Origin: Neobacillus kokaensis
GTDB lineage: Bacteria; Bacillota; Bacilli; Bacillales; Cytobacillaceae
Reading direction: 5' to 3'
Assembly (NCBI RefSeq): GCF_014656545.1
Contig: NZ_BNDS01000001.1
Span: forward strand, 437,190-501,189
Length of the DNA stretch: 64,000 nt
Below the pieces are notes generated by a model. That model was not told where the DNA came from. It saw nothing but the letters and a program-made list of their open reading frames with translations, and did no database searches. Both the position numbers and the translations under genes were made by a program. Positions 1 to 8,462 of this stretch are shown here, piece after piece; positions within the stretch are counted from its first letter, which is position 1; the number at the start of each line of letters is the position of its first letter.

Positions 1-192
1 AAAAATGTAATGAGAGGACGCTAGGAAACATAGGGGCGATTCTTCTGCTGCATTGGTGTACTTGGAATATGGGACGGTCCAGGTGCCGGTAAAGGTTGAA
101 AATCTGCCGGTAGCTTGCTTAAAGTGCCGGTAATTATAAATTACTGTAAATACATTATGTTAACTAAACTTCAGGAGAGGAAGTCAATTTTT
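1..192. other. Left-edge region, no gene recognised
   Basis: No confident gene is visible here. One frame is open from about 14 to 133 but has no good start or recognisable domain. The octamer TGCCGGTA occurs three times, at 84, 105 and 125, about two helical turns apart. The segment leads into the ribosome binding site AGGAGAGG (173-180) of the lipoprotein gene at 193. Whether it is an operator region or the eroded end of an upstream gene cannot be decided from the window. Confidence 0.4.
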
Positions 193-1191
193 ATGAAAAA
201 AATTCTATTGATTATATTTAGTCTATGCTTAGTTGTTTTAGGTGCCTGCGGTAAGGAAGAGTCTGCAAAAACAGCAGGGAAGGAAAAGGGGTTGGAAAAA
301 GTTACTTTAATGCTAGATTGGTATCCAAATGCTGTCCATTCGTTTCTTTTTGCAGCTGAAGAAAAGGGCTACTTTAAGGAGCAAGGCTTGGATGTGCAAA
401 TTGAAATGCCTGCGGATACGAATGATCCTTTAAGACTCGTTGCTGCCGGAAAAATCGACATGGCCATGAGCTATCAGCCGGAGGTGCTTGTTGCAAGGGG
501 AGAGGATATTCCTGTCCAATCATTTGCCGCCATTGTCCGCCATCCGTTGAACCAAGTAATGGTTCCTGAAGATGGTCCTATACAATCTCCAAAAGATTTA
601 GTGGGAAAAACTGTTGGGTATCCATCAATCCCACTGGATGAAGCGATTATCAATACAATGGTGAAAGCAGCGGGCGGTGATGCCCAAAAGGTAAAAATGG
701 TCGATGTCGGCTGGGATTTGATTCCGGCAATGGCTACAAAGAAAACGGATGCTTTGATCGGTGGTTACATCAATCATGAGAAATTATTGCTCGATAAAGA
801 AGGGCACCCAATGCGAACGTTGAACCCTGCAGAATACGGTGTTCCGGATTATTACGAATTAGTTATGGTTGGAAGTGAAAAAGGGTTAAAAGAGAAGCCG
901 GAGGTATTTAAAAAGTTTGTTGCAGCGATGACGAAAGGTCAAGAATATGTGGCAGAGCATCCAGAAGAAGGGCTTTCAATATTATTAAAGCATGAGGAAA
1001 AATCATCCCCGCTGGAGAAGGATATCGAAACGAAAAGCTTAGACATCCTTCTGCCGCTTATGGACGCCAAAGACAAACCATTCGGCTACCAAGACCCACA
1101 AACATGGGACAAAGTCGCCAGTTGGTTAAAAGAAACCAAAGTCATCAACCAGAAAGTAAACGCAGAAGATGCATTCGTAAATGTTAAATAA
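193..1191 (+). CDS. thiY: ThiY-like ABC transporter substrate-binding lipoprotein
   Basis: Extracellular lipid-anchored solute-binding protein of the NMT1/THI5-like family. In Bacillus, ThiY captures formylaminopyrimidine, a thiamin breakdown product, for the ThiXYZ importer. The start at 193 is preferred over the upstream in-frame ATG at 115 because AGGAGAGG lies 12 bases before it and the product then begins with a type II signal peptide (MKKILLIIF) ending in lipobox LGAC. The mature part opens with LMLDWYPNAVHSF and AAEEKGYFKEQGLDV, typical of the THI5-like fold. Length of 332 residues is normal. The expected permease and ATPase genes are not downstream, so they must lie left of the window or elsewhere. 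Exact ligand is inferred from family only. Confidence 0.8.
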   Translation: MKKILLIIFSLCLVVLGACGKEESAKTAGKEKGLEKVTLMLDWYPNAVHSFLFAAEEKGYFKEQGLDVQIEMPADTNDPLRLVAAGKIDMAMSYQPEVLVARGEDIPVQSFAAIVRHPLNQVMVPEDGPIQSPKDLVGKTVGYPSIPLDEAIINTMVKAAGGDAQKVKMVDVGWDLIPAMATKKTDALIGGYINHEKLLLDKEGHPMRTLNPAEYGVPDYYELVMVGSEKGLKEKPEVFKKFVAAMTKGQEYVAEHPEEGLSILLKHEEKSSPLEKDIETKSLDILLPLMDAKDKPFGYQDPQTWDKVASWLKETKVINQKVNAEDAFVNVK

Positions 1192-1266
1192 GTGAAAGTG
1201 GTATCAGATACTGATAATTATGATCGCAACCTTATATGGATGTAATTTTTACAGAAAATGTCTAAA

Positions 1267-1371
1267 TAGCCAAAACATCATGAAAAATAGCCAAAACAGT
1301 TGAAAAAAAAGCCAAAACAGTTGAAAAAGTAGCCAAAACAGTTGAAAAAGTAGCCAAAACCCTTTGAAAAA
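1267..1371. repeat. Five tandem copies of a 21-bp unit
   Basis: Five head-to-tail units of exactly 21 bases (starts 1267, 1288, 1309, 1330, 1351), consensus TAGCCAAAACAGTTG followed by an A-run, fill the convergent gap between the ThiY-like gene and dctP. Copies 2 to 4 are nearly identical; the outer two diverge in the centre. Period 21 is two DNA helical turns and also seven codons, but stop codons and lack of a start argue against translation. Confidence 0.9.
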
Positions 1372-1392
1372 CAGCTAACACTTTTTTGAGCC

Positions 1393-1437
1393 AAAAAACC
1401 AGAGATTTGATCCGAAGATCGCATCTCTGGTTTTTAT
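1393..1437. terminator. Bidirectional rho-independent terminator
   Basis: Arms AAAACCAGAGAT and ATCTCTGGTTTT flank a roughly 16-base loop, with T-runs on both strands. It lies between the convergent ThiY-like gene and dctP and can serve both. Confidence 0.85.
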
Positions 1438-1440
1438 TTA

Positions 1441-2706
1441 TTACGCACTTATCGACATGTCTTTTTTCTTTGTTTTAACTTCCGAAGTTGGATGGAATTC
1501 ATTTTCCATTTTAGAGACAACCACTGTTGCTACACCGTTACCGATTAAGTTGGTAATCGCGCGTGCTTCAGACATAAAGCGGTCAACACCCAGCAATAAA
1601 GCTATTCCTTCAACAGGAATAACCGGGAAGGCTGAAAGGGTAGCGGCAAGGGTAATGAAACCAGAACCTGTTACACCAGCTGCACCTTTAGAAGTCAACA
1701 TTAATATCCCTAACAAGGTAATTTGATGCCAGATTGTAATGTCTACATTATAAGCTTGTGCAATAAAGAGGGCTGCCATGGAAAGGTAAATAGCAGTACC
1801 GTCCAAGTTAAAGGAATACCCCGTTGGAACCACAAGTCCGACCACAGACTTAGAGCAGCCATATTTCTCCAGCCGCTCCATCATTCTAGGTAAAGCTGAT
1901 TCGGAGGAAGAAGTACCGAGTACTAACAATATTTCTTCTTTTATATAAACAATAAATTTTAAGATGTTAAAGCCATACAATTTGGCTACTGCACCAAGTA
2001 TAATCACGATGAATAAGAACATTGTTAAATAGACACTGCCCATTAATTTTCCTAGAGACACGAGCGAACCGAGACCAAAGTTACCGATTGTATAGGCCAT
2101 TGCACCGGAAGCTGCGACTGGTGAAAACTTCATGACGATGTTAACAATCTTGAAAAAGACCTCTGTCAATTGTTCAAATAAGTGAACTAGCGGCTTTCCT
2201 TTTTCCCCGAAGGAAGCAAGCGCTATTCCGAAAAGTACCGAGAAGAAAAGAATCGGAAGGAGCTCGCCCTTTGCCATTGCCCCAACGAAATTATCGGGAA
2301 TGATTCCTAAAATAAACTCAATCGCCCCGTGGCTCGTTTCTGCGGCTTGTGAAGTATATTGTGAAATATCCCCGCCCTTGACGTGTGAAGTATTAAAACC
2401 AGAACCTGGTTTAATAATATTTACGACAATTAAACCAATTGCGAGGGCAAAGGTAGTTATGATTTCAAAATAAAGTAGTGCCTTACCGCCAATACGACCA
2501 ACCTTTTTTAAATCGCCCATGCTTCCAATTCCAATTACAATCGTGAAAAAGACAATTGGTGCGATGACCATTTTAATTAATTTTATAAAAATGTCCGCTA
2601 AAAACTTTAATTCTGCCCCAAATTTCGGAAATAGAAATCCGATGATAATACCAAGAATAATCCCGCAGATTACTTGGACAGTCAGATTTTTAAAATTAAT
2701 CTTCAT
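1441..2706 (-). CDS. dctP: DctA-family proton/sodium:C4-dicarboxylate symporter
   Basis: Inner-membrane symporter of the DAACS (SLC1) family, taking up succinate, fumarate and malate. The product is 421 residues from MKINFKNL, the family's usual size; an upstream in-frame start would add 41 residues without membrane character. AAGGGG stands just before this ATG. Hallmarks include the hydrophobic hairpin region, the serine-rich loop [13 protein letters not shown], and the later segments [14 protein letters not shown] and [11 protein letters not shown], which form the substrate and cation sites. A cre operator lies 24 bases upstream, and a divergent DctR/DctS-like pair follows, matching the B. 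subtilis dctP-dctSR arrangement. C4-dicarboxylate specificity is inferred from family and neighbours. Confidence 0.9.
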   Translation of the reverse strand: MKINFKNLTVQVICGIILGIIIGFLFPKFGAELKFLADIFIKLIKMVIAPIVFFTIVIGIGSMGDLKKVGRIGGKALLYFEIITTFALAIGLIVVNIIKPGSGFNTSHVKGGDISQYTSQAAETSHGAIEFILGIIPDNFVGAMAKGELLPILFFSVLFGIALASFGEKGKPLVHLFEQLTEVFFKIVNIVMKFSPVAASGAMAYTIGNFGLGSLVSLGKLMGSVYLTMFLFIVIILGAVAKLYGFNILKFIVYIKEEILLVLGTSSSESALPRMMERLEKYGCSKSVVGLVVPTGYSFNLDGTAIYLSMAALFIAQAYNVDITIWHQITLLGILMLTSKGAAGVTGSGFITLAATLSAFPVIPVEGIALLLGVDRFMSEARAITNLIGNGVATVVVSKMENEFHPTSEVKTKKKDMSISA

Positions 2707-2729
2707 AATTCCAACCCCTTTGTTTAATT

Positions 2730-2743
2730 TGACAACGTTTTCA
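2730..2743 (-). promoter_or_regulatory. cre operator (CcpA site) upstream of dctP
   Basis: TGACAACGTTTTCA fits the CcpA consensus TGWNANCGNTNWCA at every fixed position. It lies 24 bases upstream of the dctP start, a place suited to repression when preferred sugars are present. Confidence 0.8.
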
Positions 2744-2938
2744 TTCCCCTGACTCAATGATAATAAAAATTCAGAAAATGATGTTATTTTGGTCATATTG
2801 TTCTTATTGTTCCTTTTGTTATAGTACAAGGAAGTGGGGTTTGATCGAAGTGGTAATACAGGTTTGTAAAAATAGTTGTGTGAATGTGCCGCTTTTTATA
2901 AAATAAAATATGATTATCAATACTGTGGAGGTAAATAC

Positions 2939-3619
2939 GTGTTTCCGATAAGAGTAATTTTAGTAGAGGACGATCCAATGGTCAGGGAAGTTCACCGGCA
3001 ATTTATCGAGAAAATTGATGGGTTTTCCATCATCGGAACAGCCTCCAATGGAGTGGAAGGGATAAAATTGGTTCACGAATTGCGGCCGGATCTTGCGATT
3101 ATTGATTTATACATGCCGCATTTAGGCGGGGTGGACATGCTAAGAGGCATTCGCTCAAAGGCATTATCTGTTGATGTAATTGCTATTACAGCTGCAGATG
3201 ATGTTGACACAATTCATCAGGTTCTGCAGCAAGGGGCTATTGATTACATCATGAAACCATTTACCTTTGAACGAATTAAAAAATCGTTAGAAAACTATAA
3301 AGAATATCGAATTAAATTATCTGAAAAAGAGTCAATCTTGCAGACTGAGTTAGATGAAATTATTTTTAAAAATACAAAAAATGAGTCTAATGAAGGAAAT
3401 TTACCAAAAGGCCTAAATTTCAATACACTTACAAAGGTAGCCATGTTTATTTCTCAGCAGAATAATCCGGTATCTGCTGAAGAAGTGGCAGAAAGCATTG
3501 GTATTGCACGGATTACGGCACGCAGATACCTGGATTATTTAGAAAAGGAAGGAAGAGTAAAGCTTCACATCCAGTATGGCGGGGTGGGCAGACCTGTTAA
3601 TCGGTACGCAATGTATTAA
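2939..3619 (+). CDS. DctR/CitT-type response regulator
   Basis: Cytoplasmic transcription regulator with an N-terminal receiver domain (residues 4-120; acidic pair D11-D12, phospho-acceptor D56 in LAIIDLYMP, lysine in MKPF) and a C-terminal helix-turn-helix domain (about 165-225, with the segment IARITARRYLDYLEKEG). This is the CitB/DcuR subfamily. GTG at 2939 is chosen because GGAGG is 7 bases upstream; the longer open frame begins in non-conserved sequence. The sensor kinase follows after 33 bases, and dctP is divergent. Most likely it activates dctP when C4-dicarboxylates are sensed. It is clearly paralogous to the regulator at 54884. The precise target is inferred. Confidence 0.88.
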   Translation: MFPIRVILVEDDPMVREVHRQFIEKIDGFSIIGTASNGVEGIKLVHELRPDLAIIDLYMPHLGGVDMLRGIRSKALSVDVIAITAADDVDTIHQVLQQGAIDYIMKPFTFERIKKSLENYKEYRIKLSEKESILQTELDEIIFKNTKNESNEGNLPKGLNFNTLTKVAMFISQQNNPVSAEEVAESIGIARITARRYLDYLEKEGRVKLHIQYGGVGRPVNRYAMY

Positions 3620-3652
3620 GGTTTATTCCTTCATAAATCAGGAGGAATGATT

Positions 3653-5269
3653 GTGGGGCAGAGAGGTTTTAAAGGCAATAGATTTACTTTAAAAACAACG
3701 ATTATTTTACTCGTATTGACAGTGGTTTTATTAGCGTTACTTGTAACGGATTTGTTAATTTCCAACTGGATTTCGGAGCGAATTGAGAGCAGTCAGGCTG
3801 AAAAAGCAACCGATATTGCCCGGATTGTGGCACGGTCGCCGGTTGTCATTAATGGGCTCAGTCGTCATGATAGTGAAGATGATATTCAAACCTTCACGAA
3901 CGAAATCAAACGTGTGACTAAAGTGAACTTTGTTGTCGTGATGGATATGAAGGGAATACGAAAGTCGCATCCAAATAAGCGTGAGATCGGAAAGCATTTT
4001 GTCGGCGGGGACGAAGGACCGGTATTAAACGGGAAAGAGCATATTTCGATTGCAAAAGGAACCTTAGGGATATCTTTACGTGCTTTCACACCAATTTATG
4101 ATAGGCAGCACAAGCAAATAGGGGCTGTGGCTGTTGGAATCTCGCTTGAACAAGTTAATAAGACAAGTGGGCAAGCACGGACATTTATTTATATCGGAGT
4201 TGGTGCGGGATTAGTGGTTGGAATTCTCGGCGCGCTTTTTCTAGCGAGAAAGGTTAAACAAATTTTATTTGGGTTGGAGCCAATAGAAATTGCTAAATTG
4301 TTAGAAGAACGAAGTGCCATGCTGCAATCGACGAAGGAAGGGATTTTGGCAGTCGATCAGAGTGGGATAATTACCTTGGTGAATACGGAAGGGACTAGAC
4401 TTTTCCATGAGGCGGGTTATTATGAGTCTCCAATAGGCTCAAAAATTAAAGATTACATGCCTTATTTTCAGCTTAATGCCGTTTTAGATAATGGAGTATC
4501 ATTATTAGACCAAGAGCATGACCTAAATGGAATTACCCTTATTACAAACTCAGTTCCTGTTGAAGTAAATGAAAGCATAGTCGGTGCTATTACTACTTTC
4601 CGAGAAAAAACGGAAATCAAATTGCTGGCTGAACAGTTAACCGGTGTAAAGCAATATGCTGAAGCACTGCGAACTCAGGCACATGAATTTAGAAATAAAT
4701 TACACGCCATTTCGGGATTAGTTCAAATGAAAGACTATCAGGCCGTTTCATCCTATATTGAAAAGGTCGCTGATCAGCAGCAAAATGAAGTAGAATTTGT
4801 TGTCAGCTGCTTTAAGGATCCTGTGCTAGCCGGGTTTATTTTAGGCAAACTCAGCTATGCAAGAGAAAATGGCTGCGACTTTTTGATTGAGGGTGAAGGC
4901 AGCATTCCTAAACCAGAGGAGACGGAAACCATACATGAAGTCATTACGATACTTGGGAATTTAATTGATAATGCCTTGGATGCAGTCCAGGGACGACCAG
5001 TGAAAAAGGTCATTTTACGATTTGATTATTATGATGAGGTCCTTGTGATGGAAGTGCATGATACTGGCGGTGGAATTGCGGAGGAGCATATGGAGCAAAT
5101 TTTTTTGAAAGGCATTTCGACGAAAGGTCCTAATCGGGGTCATGGATTATATTTAGTGAAGCAAAGTCTTGGAAAAATGAATGGAATGATGGAAGTGCAT
5201 TCAAAAGCAGAAAGCGGGACGACCTTTATTGTGACCATCCCATATAAGAGTTATAAGAAGGCTTTATAA
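3653..5269 (+). CDS. DctS/CitS-type sensor histidine kinase
   Basis: Membrane sensor kinase of the CitA/DcuS family. It has an N-terminal membrane helix, an extracytoplasmic sensor domain of PAS/Cache type (about 40-170, with the ligand-loop-like GTLGISLRAFTPIYD), a second helix (about 178-200), a cytoplasmic PAS (about 210-320), a SpoB-like histidine box (THEF-like AHEFRNKLHAI, H344) and an HATPase domain with NLIDNALDA and GHGLYLVKQ. GTG 3653 is preferred over ATG 3647 because GGAGGA directly abuts the latter. It is operonic with the regulator upstream. Its last 19 bases overlap the convergent tgl gene. Sensing of C4-dicarboxylates is inferred from the adjacent dctP. Confidence 0.88.
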   Translation: MGQRGFKGNRFTLKTTIILLVLTVVLLALLVTDLLISNWISERIESSQAEKATDIARIVARSPVVINGLSRHDSEDDIQTFTNEIKRVTKVNFVVVMDMKGIRKSHPNKREIGKHFVGGDEGPVLNGKEHISIAKGTLGISLRAFTPIYDRQHKQIGAVAVGISLEQVNKTSGQARTFIYIGVGAGLVVGILGALFLARKVKQILFGLEPIEIAKLLEERSAMLQSTKEGILAVDQSGIITLVNTEGTRLFHEAGYYESPIGSKIKDYMPYFQLNAVLDNGVSLLDQEHDLNGITLITNSVPVEVNESIVGAITTFREKTEIKLLAEQLTGVKQYAEALRTQAHEFRNKLHAISGLVQMKDYQAVSSYIEKVADQQQNEVEFVVSCFKDPVLAGFILGKLSYARENGCDFLIEGEGSIPKPEETETIHEVITILGNLIDNALDAVQGRPVKKVILRFDYYDEVLVMEVHDTGGGIAEEHMEQIFLKGISTKGPNRGHGLYLVKQSLGKMNGMMEVHSKAESGTTFIVTIPYKSYKKAL

Positions 5270-5979
5270 TCAGGTCTAGTAATCATATTCATGAGATAAG
5301 CTGAAATCTTTGGATATGGCTTTCTTTTTTTATTAAGGAAGTCAATGATAGTACGTGAATTGCGAATGCCAACGCCGTGGCCATAATATTGATCGTCTCC
5401 AAAATACACTACATTCTCAGCGCGCCAGTGCGGCTGCTTCGGGTCAAAGTCAGGGTTATTAAAGTGGAGTACATCGCCAGGCAGATAGTCATCCCCATTT
5501 TTTTGATGAATGGGAAGATCATCATCAAATTGCCAATCCATCAGGTAAAGTCTGGTGAACAGAAAATCAAATCTTGAGCTTCCAATCGAATAAAGTGTGG
5601 CTATATAGAGAACGATGGCTATGGCGGTAGAGCATTCAAAGGCATAGAGCTTTCCGTTTTTCAGGATATCAAGAATCGCAGTGGAAGGGCTGACGTTGTT
5701 TTTGAGCAGGAACCCTCCATTGCTGAGCCGGTCCCAGTATTTTTTATTTGGAAAGGCATAGCTAAATGTTGTAAACTTTGCCCCGCTGCTATTTAATTCA
5801 CGCGCAGCCTTCATTATATTGGAACGAAAGAAGAGCTCAAATTTTAATTCCTGGATGGTTTGATATTGATAAACTTGCTGATAGGAGCCCATTTGCTTAA
5901 TGATTGCATTGTTTTCAGCACTGGTAAACTCATTAGACAGATCCTCCGGCTTGACAATCTGATAGTTAATTCTAATCAT
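5251..5979 (-). CDS. tgl: Spore-coat protein-glutamine gamma-glutamyltransferase (transglutaminase)
   Basis: Tgl cross-links coat proteins through epsilon-(gamma-glutamyl)lysine bonds late in sporulation. The 242-residue product matches the B. subtilis enzyme in size. The catalytic cysteine falls at residue 116 in YAFECSTAIA, the same position as in the known Bacillus enzyme, preceded by E115. The segment GDVLHFNNPDFDP and the WRAENVVYFGDDQYYGHGVG region are also characteristic. The ATG at 5979 follows a GGAGG element. In B. subtilis the gene is read by sigma-K RNA polymerase in the mother cell; here the upstream CATACTTTG is only a near-match. The 3' end overlaps that of the sensor kinase by 19 bases in convergent orientation. 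Confidence 0.95.
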   Translation of the reverse strand: MIRINYQIVKPEDLSNEFTSAENNAIIKQMGSYQQVYQYQTIQELKFELFFRSNIMKAARELNSSGAKFTTFSYAFPNKKYWDRLSNGGFLLKNNVSPSTAILDILKNGKLYAFECSTAIAIVLYIATLYSIGSSRFDFLFTRLYLMDWQFDDDLPIHQKNGDDYLPGDVLHFNNPDFDPKQPHWRAENVVYFGDDQYYGHGVGIRNSRTIIDFLNKKRKPYPKISAYLMNMITRPDYKAFL

Positions 5980-6186
5980 AAGCTGTTAAACCTCCAGATT
6001 GCATAATTCGGTGCTCTATACAAAGTATGATGCAGCAAGGGGTTTTATTTGTATATAATTGGGGGATTTAACTAGATTACTTAAAAAGGAGTTCAAGAGG
6101 ACAGATGCCATCCAAAAAGAGGGTCTGAAGAGTCCTCAAGGAAAAAGATCAGCAAAAAAAGAAGTAGATTTTTCTCCATCAGCCTA

Positions 6187-6243
6187 CTGTCCACCCCACG
6201 TGGACAAATTGCTACATTTGTCCACGGGTGGTGCCTGACACCG
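6187..6243. repeat. GGTGTCAGGCACC repeat with long hairpin, 3' end of MFS gene
   Basis: On the minus strand the core GGTGTCAGGCACC is followed by arms GTGGACAAAT and ATTTGTCCAC around a short loop, nested in CCACCC/GGGGTGG. The MFS stop codon lies in the hairpin loop, so the repeat also encodes the last residues of that protein. It probably terminates transcription. Confidence 0.75.
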
Positions 6244-7450
6244 ATGATACAGAGGATGATGTTTTTGATTTCAAATACATCACGAAGAAGACTACAGCGC
6301 TCATGAATCGGAGGAGGCTGTTGATGTGCATGGATAGGTGAACTCCTGTTGTTTCGAGCAGCCAGATTCCGATTTGTGGTGCGATGAATGCGACAAAGGA
6401 GAGCAGGACGTTGTAAGTGGTGATGCAGTAGGTTCTGGTTTCCTTTGGCGATTTCTCCAATAATAGATTGAATAGTAATAGTGTTGTACCAGATACAAAA
6501 AAGCCGGATGTCATTTGGACAAAGGTTAAATAATATAGATTGGTTGATAAAACAGTCATCGATGGTGCTGTTGCCATACCAACGGCGACCCAGACGAACA
6601 CTAAAGTGTTTGATTTCCGCTCGGCCCATTTTTTCCACAATGGAAAGGTAAAAATCTGTACCAACTGGTTCCCGACGGAGAAAATACTAATCCAGAGAAT
6701 GGTCACATGGGCATATTTGACGTTATAAATATTGAATATACCCCACGCCATTTGCCAGGTAAAATTAAAGCATAAAGCAGCAATCAGAAACAATTTGTAC
6801 CCTTGATTCTTAAAAATCGACCAGTCCATGTAGGAATTTTGTTTGGAAGCGCCCGTTTTGGGCTGGACCGTTTCTTTATGTTTAAACAAGAAAAACATTT
6901 CCATTAGACCAAAAATAAATGCCAGTAAAAATAATATTTGATAGGCAGCAGGGTTGTACGATTGTTTTTTCATGACTATCCCAATAATCAGCATCGTCAC
7001 CATTCCAACGACGGTTAATAAGCGATTGCGGTCACTAAAGAATGTCCCTCTTCGCTCTTCACTGATCATCCCGCTGATCAAGGTCTGCCAGCCAATATTT
7101 GAAATTGTTCCAGGAACGTTCATTAAGGCAATAATCAATAGAAACACCCATGCTTGATAGGCGGGAGGTAGAAAAGCAACTCCAATTAAAAGCAAAAACA
7201 TTGCTCTAGCCCCAAACACGTTCAGAGCAACGATTTTCTTTTGCTGCTCCAGCCGGTTTAGCAAAATCGCTGCCGGAATCGTCACAATGAGGGCAACAAG
7301 CGGCGGGAGGGAGCTGATTAAGCCAACCTGATAGTTGGTGGCACCCAATATTGTAATGGCAAAGATGGGAAAATAGTTGCTTGCTAAATTTAAAGCAATA
7401 GTTGACACCATTCCGTGATATATACTAATTTTTTCGTTATAAGTCCGCAT
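6212..7450 (-). CDS. Major facilitator superfamily transporter
   Basis: About 412 residues forming some 12 membrane helices, with MFS-like loops such as LLNRLEQQKKIVALN after helix 2 and SEERRGTFFSDRNRLL near the middle. Substrate unknown; the size and layout fit a proton-driven exporter of the YjdL or drug-efflux class. The start at 7450 (MRTYNEKIS) is chosen because GGTGGA lies about 9 bases upstream; the longer frame adds an unrelated basic stretch. The C-terminus (SVSGTTRGQM) is encoded by the dispersed repeat at 6187-6243, so the native tail was apparently replaced when that repeat arrived. Single-gene unit between tgl and a divergent gene. Confidence 0.75.
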   Translation of the reverse strand: MRTYNEKISIYHGMVSTIALNLASNYFPIFAITILGATNYQVGLISSLPPLVALIVTIPAAILLNRLEQQKKIVALNVFGARAMFLLLIGVAFLPPAYQAWVFLLIIALMNVPGTISNIGWQTLISGMISEERRGTFFSDRNRLLTVVGMVTMLIIGIVMKKQSYNPAAYQILFLLAFIFGLMEMFFLFKHKETVQPKTGASKQNSYMDWSIFKNQGYKLFLIAALCFNFTWQMAWGIFNIYNVKYAHVTILWISIFSVGNQLVQIFTFPLWKKWAERKSNTLVFVWVAVGMATAPSMTVLSTNLYYLTFVQMTSGFFVSGTTLLLFNLLLEKSPKETRTYCITTYNVLLSFVAFIAPQIGIWLLETTGVHLSMHINSLLRFMSAVVFFVMYLKSKTSSSVSSVSGTTRGQM

Positions 7451-7628
7451 GCATGTTTTCCACCATTTTCTTATGATATACAAAGCTATTATACTCGGAA
7501 AAACTAAAATTGCACGAAAAATTTTTGCCAAAATCTGAAATATAAAAAATGAATGTTCGGATTCTTTTATCCTCAATTATGGAACTGTTATAATAGGTTC
7601 AAACTACATACGGAAGGGTGTGCGAAAA

Positions 7629-8429
7629 ATGACGACTGAAGCACCTCAATCGGAGCAAATCCAGTACCTGCCGCCAAAAGGTGAATACGAAACCTTTCGC
7701 GATGAGGAGCACATGAAAGAGAAGCTAAAGGAGTGGGGATTATCCACGGCTAAGAAGGAATTTTGGTACAAGGATCGTAATTTCCAGCAGCCAGTTTCTA
7801 TTAAAGGGTACGAAATATATGGAAATACTGCTGAGTTTAACACGTTAATCATCGAATTTCCGGATGGGAAGTTGACCAGTATTCATCCTGCGTTTTTGAA
7901 AGAGATGCAGCAATCGAGCTTTGGTAAAGAAAGCTTAATAACTGCTTTAGAGGATAAGGAGATTAAAGAAATGGCATCCGATAAAGACAGCAGCTCAGCA
8001 AATGAGGCTGAACCAGAAGTGGAAACGGCCATCAAAAAAGCTGAATCAAAGACTTCCAAACCATCTGAACCAAAACCTAAAAAAGCAAAAGCAGCAAAAC
8101 TTGAACTTCCTGCTGAAAAGGTCCATTTTACGGCAAATGTAAAACAATTCGCCTTTACCTATAATCCTTTTAATGAGGAAAATGACGAGGTAGTCGTTCT
8201 TGAAAACGTTCAAATCCAGCAGGAAAATCCACTCGATCTAGGACTTGCCTGGTGCAGCCACAGCAAAACGCTGAAAAAATTTGAACTGGCTCCAGGAGAG
8301 CTGCTTGAATTTGATGGAAAAGTTGTAGCAAAGAAATTGGCCAAAGGAAAAGATGTAGAAGAGGAATTTATTGTAGAAGCTCCTGTCTTGTATAAAATTA
8401 ACAACCCATCTAAACTTATGAAAAAATAA
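7629..8429 (+). CDS. Conserved hypothetical protein with Lys/Glu-rich linker
   Basis: Not recognised at family level. The 266-residue product has an N-terminal globular part (about 1-110; aromatic-rich FWYKDRNFQQPVSIKGYEIY), a low-complexity linker rich in Glu, Ser, Lys and Pro (about 120-175), and a C-terminal beta-rich part (about 175-265) containing FTANVKQFAFTYNPFNEEND and GLAWCSHSK. No signal peptide or membrane segment is visible, so it is probably cytoplasmic. ATG 7629 is used because GGAAGGG is 10 bases upstream; GTG 7620 would be too close. The neighbouring MFS gene is divergent. A two-domain adaptor is possible, but no function is assigned. Confidence 0.75.
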   Translation: MTTEAPQSEQIQYLPPKGEYETFRDEEHMKEKLKEWGLSTAKKEFWYKDRNFQQPVSIKGYEIYGNTAEFNTLIIEFPDGKLTSIHPAFLKEMQQSSFGKESLITALEDKEIKEMASDKDSSSANEAEPEVETAIKKAESKTSKPSEPKPKKAKAAKLELPAEKVHFTANVKQFAFTYNPFNEENDEVVVLENVQIQQENPLDLGLAWCSHSKTLKKFELAPGELLEFDGKVVAKKLAKGKDVEEEFIVEAPVLYKINNPSKLMKK

Positions 8430-8457
8430 AAGGGACTCCTTTGCGGGGTCCCCATTT
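8430..8457. terminator. Terminator between convergent genes
   Basis: GGGACTCC and GGGGTCCC arms around TTTGC lie directly after the stop at 8429, followed by ATTTTC. The opposite strand can use the same stem for the gene at 8463. Confidence 0.65.
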
Positions 8458-8462
8458 TCATT

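Noticed and set aside
1267-1371. CRISPR array
   Set aside because: Units of 21 bases are directly adjacent without spacers, and no cas genes are nearby.
6093-6638. 181-codon minus-strand frame at the end of the MFS gene
   Set aside because: It overlaps the MFS gene in another frame, has no binding site, and its composition is unlike a real protein.
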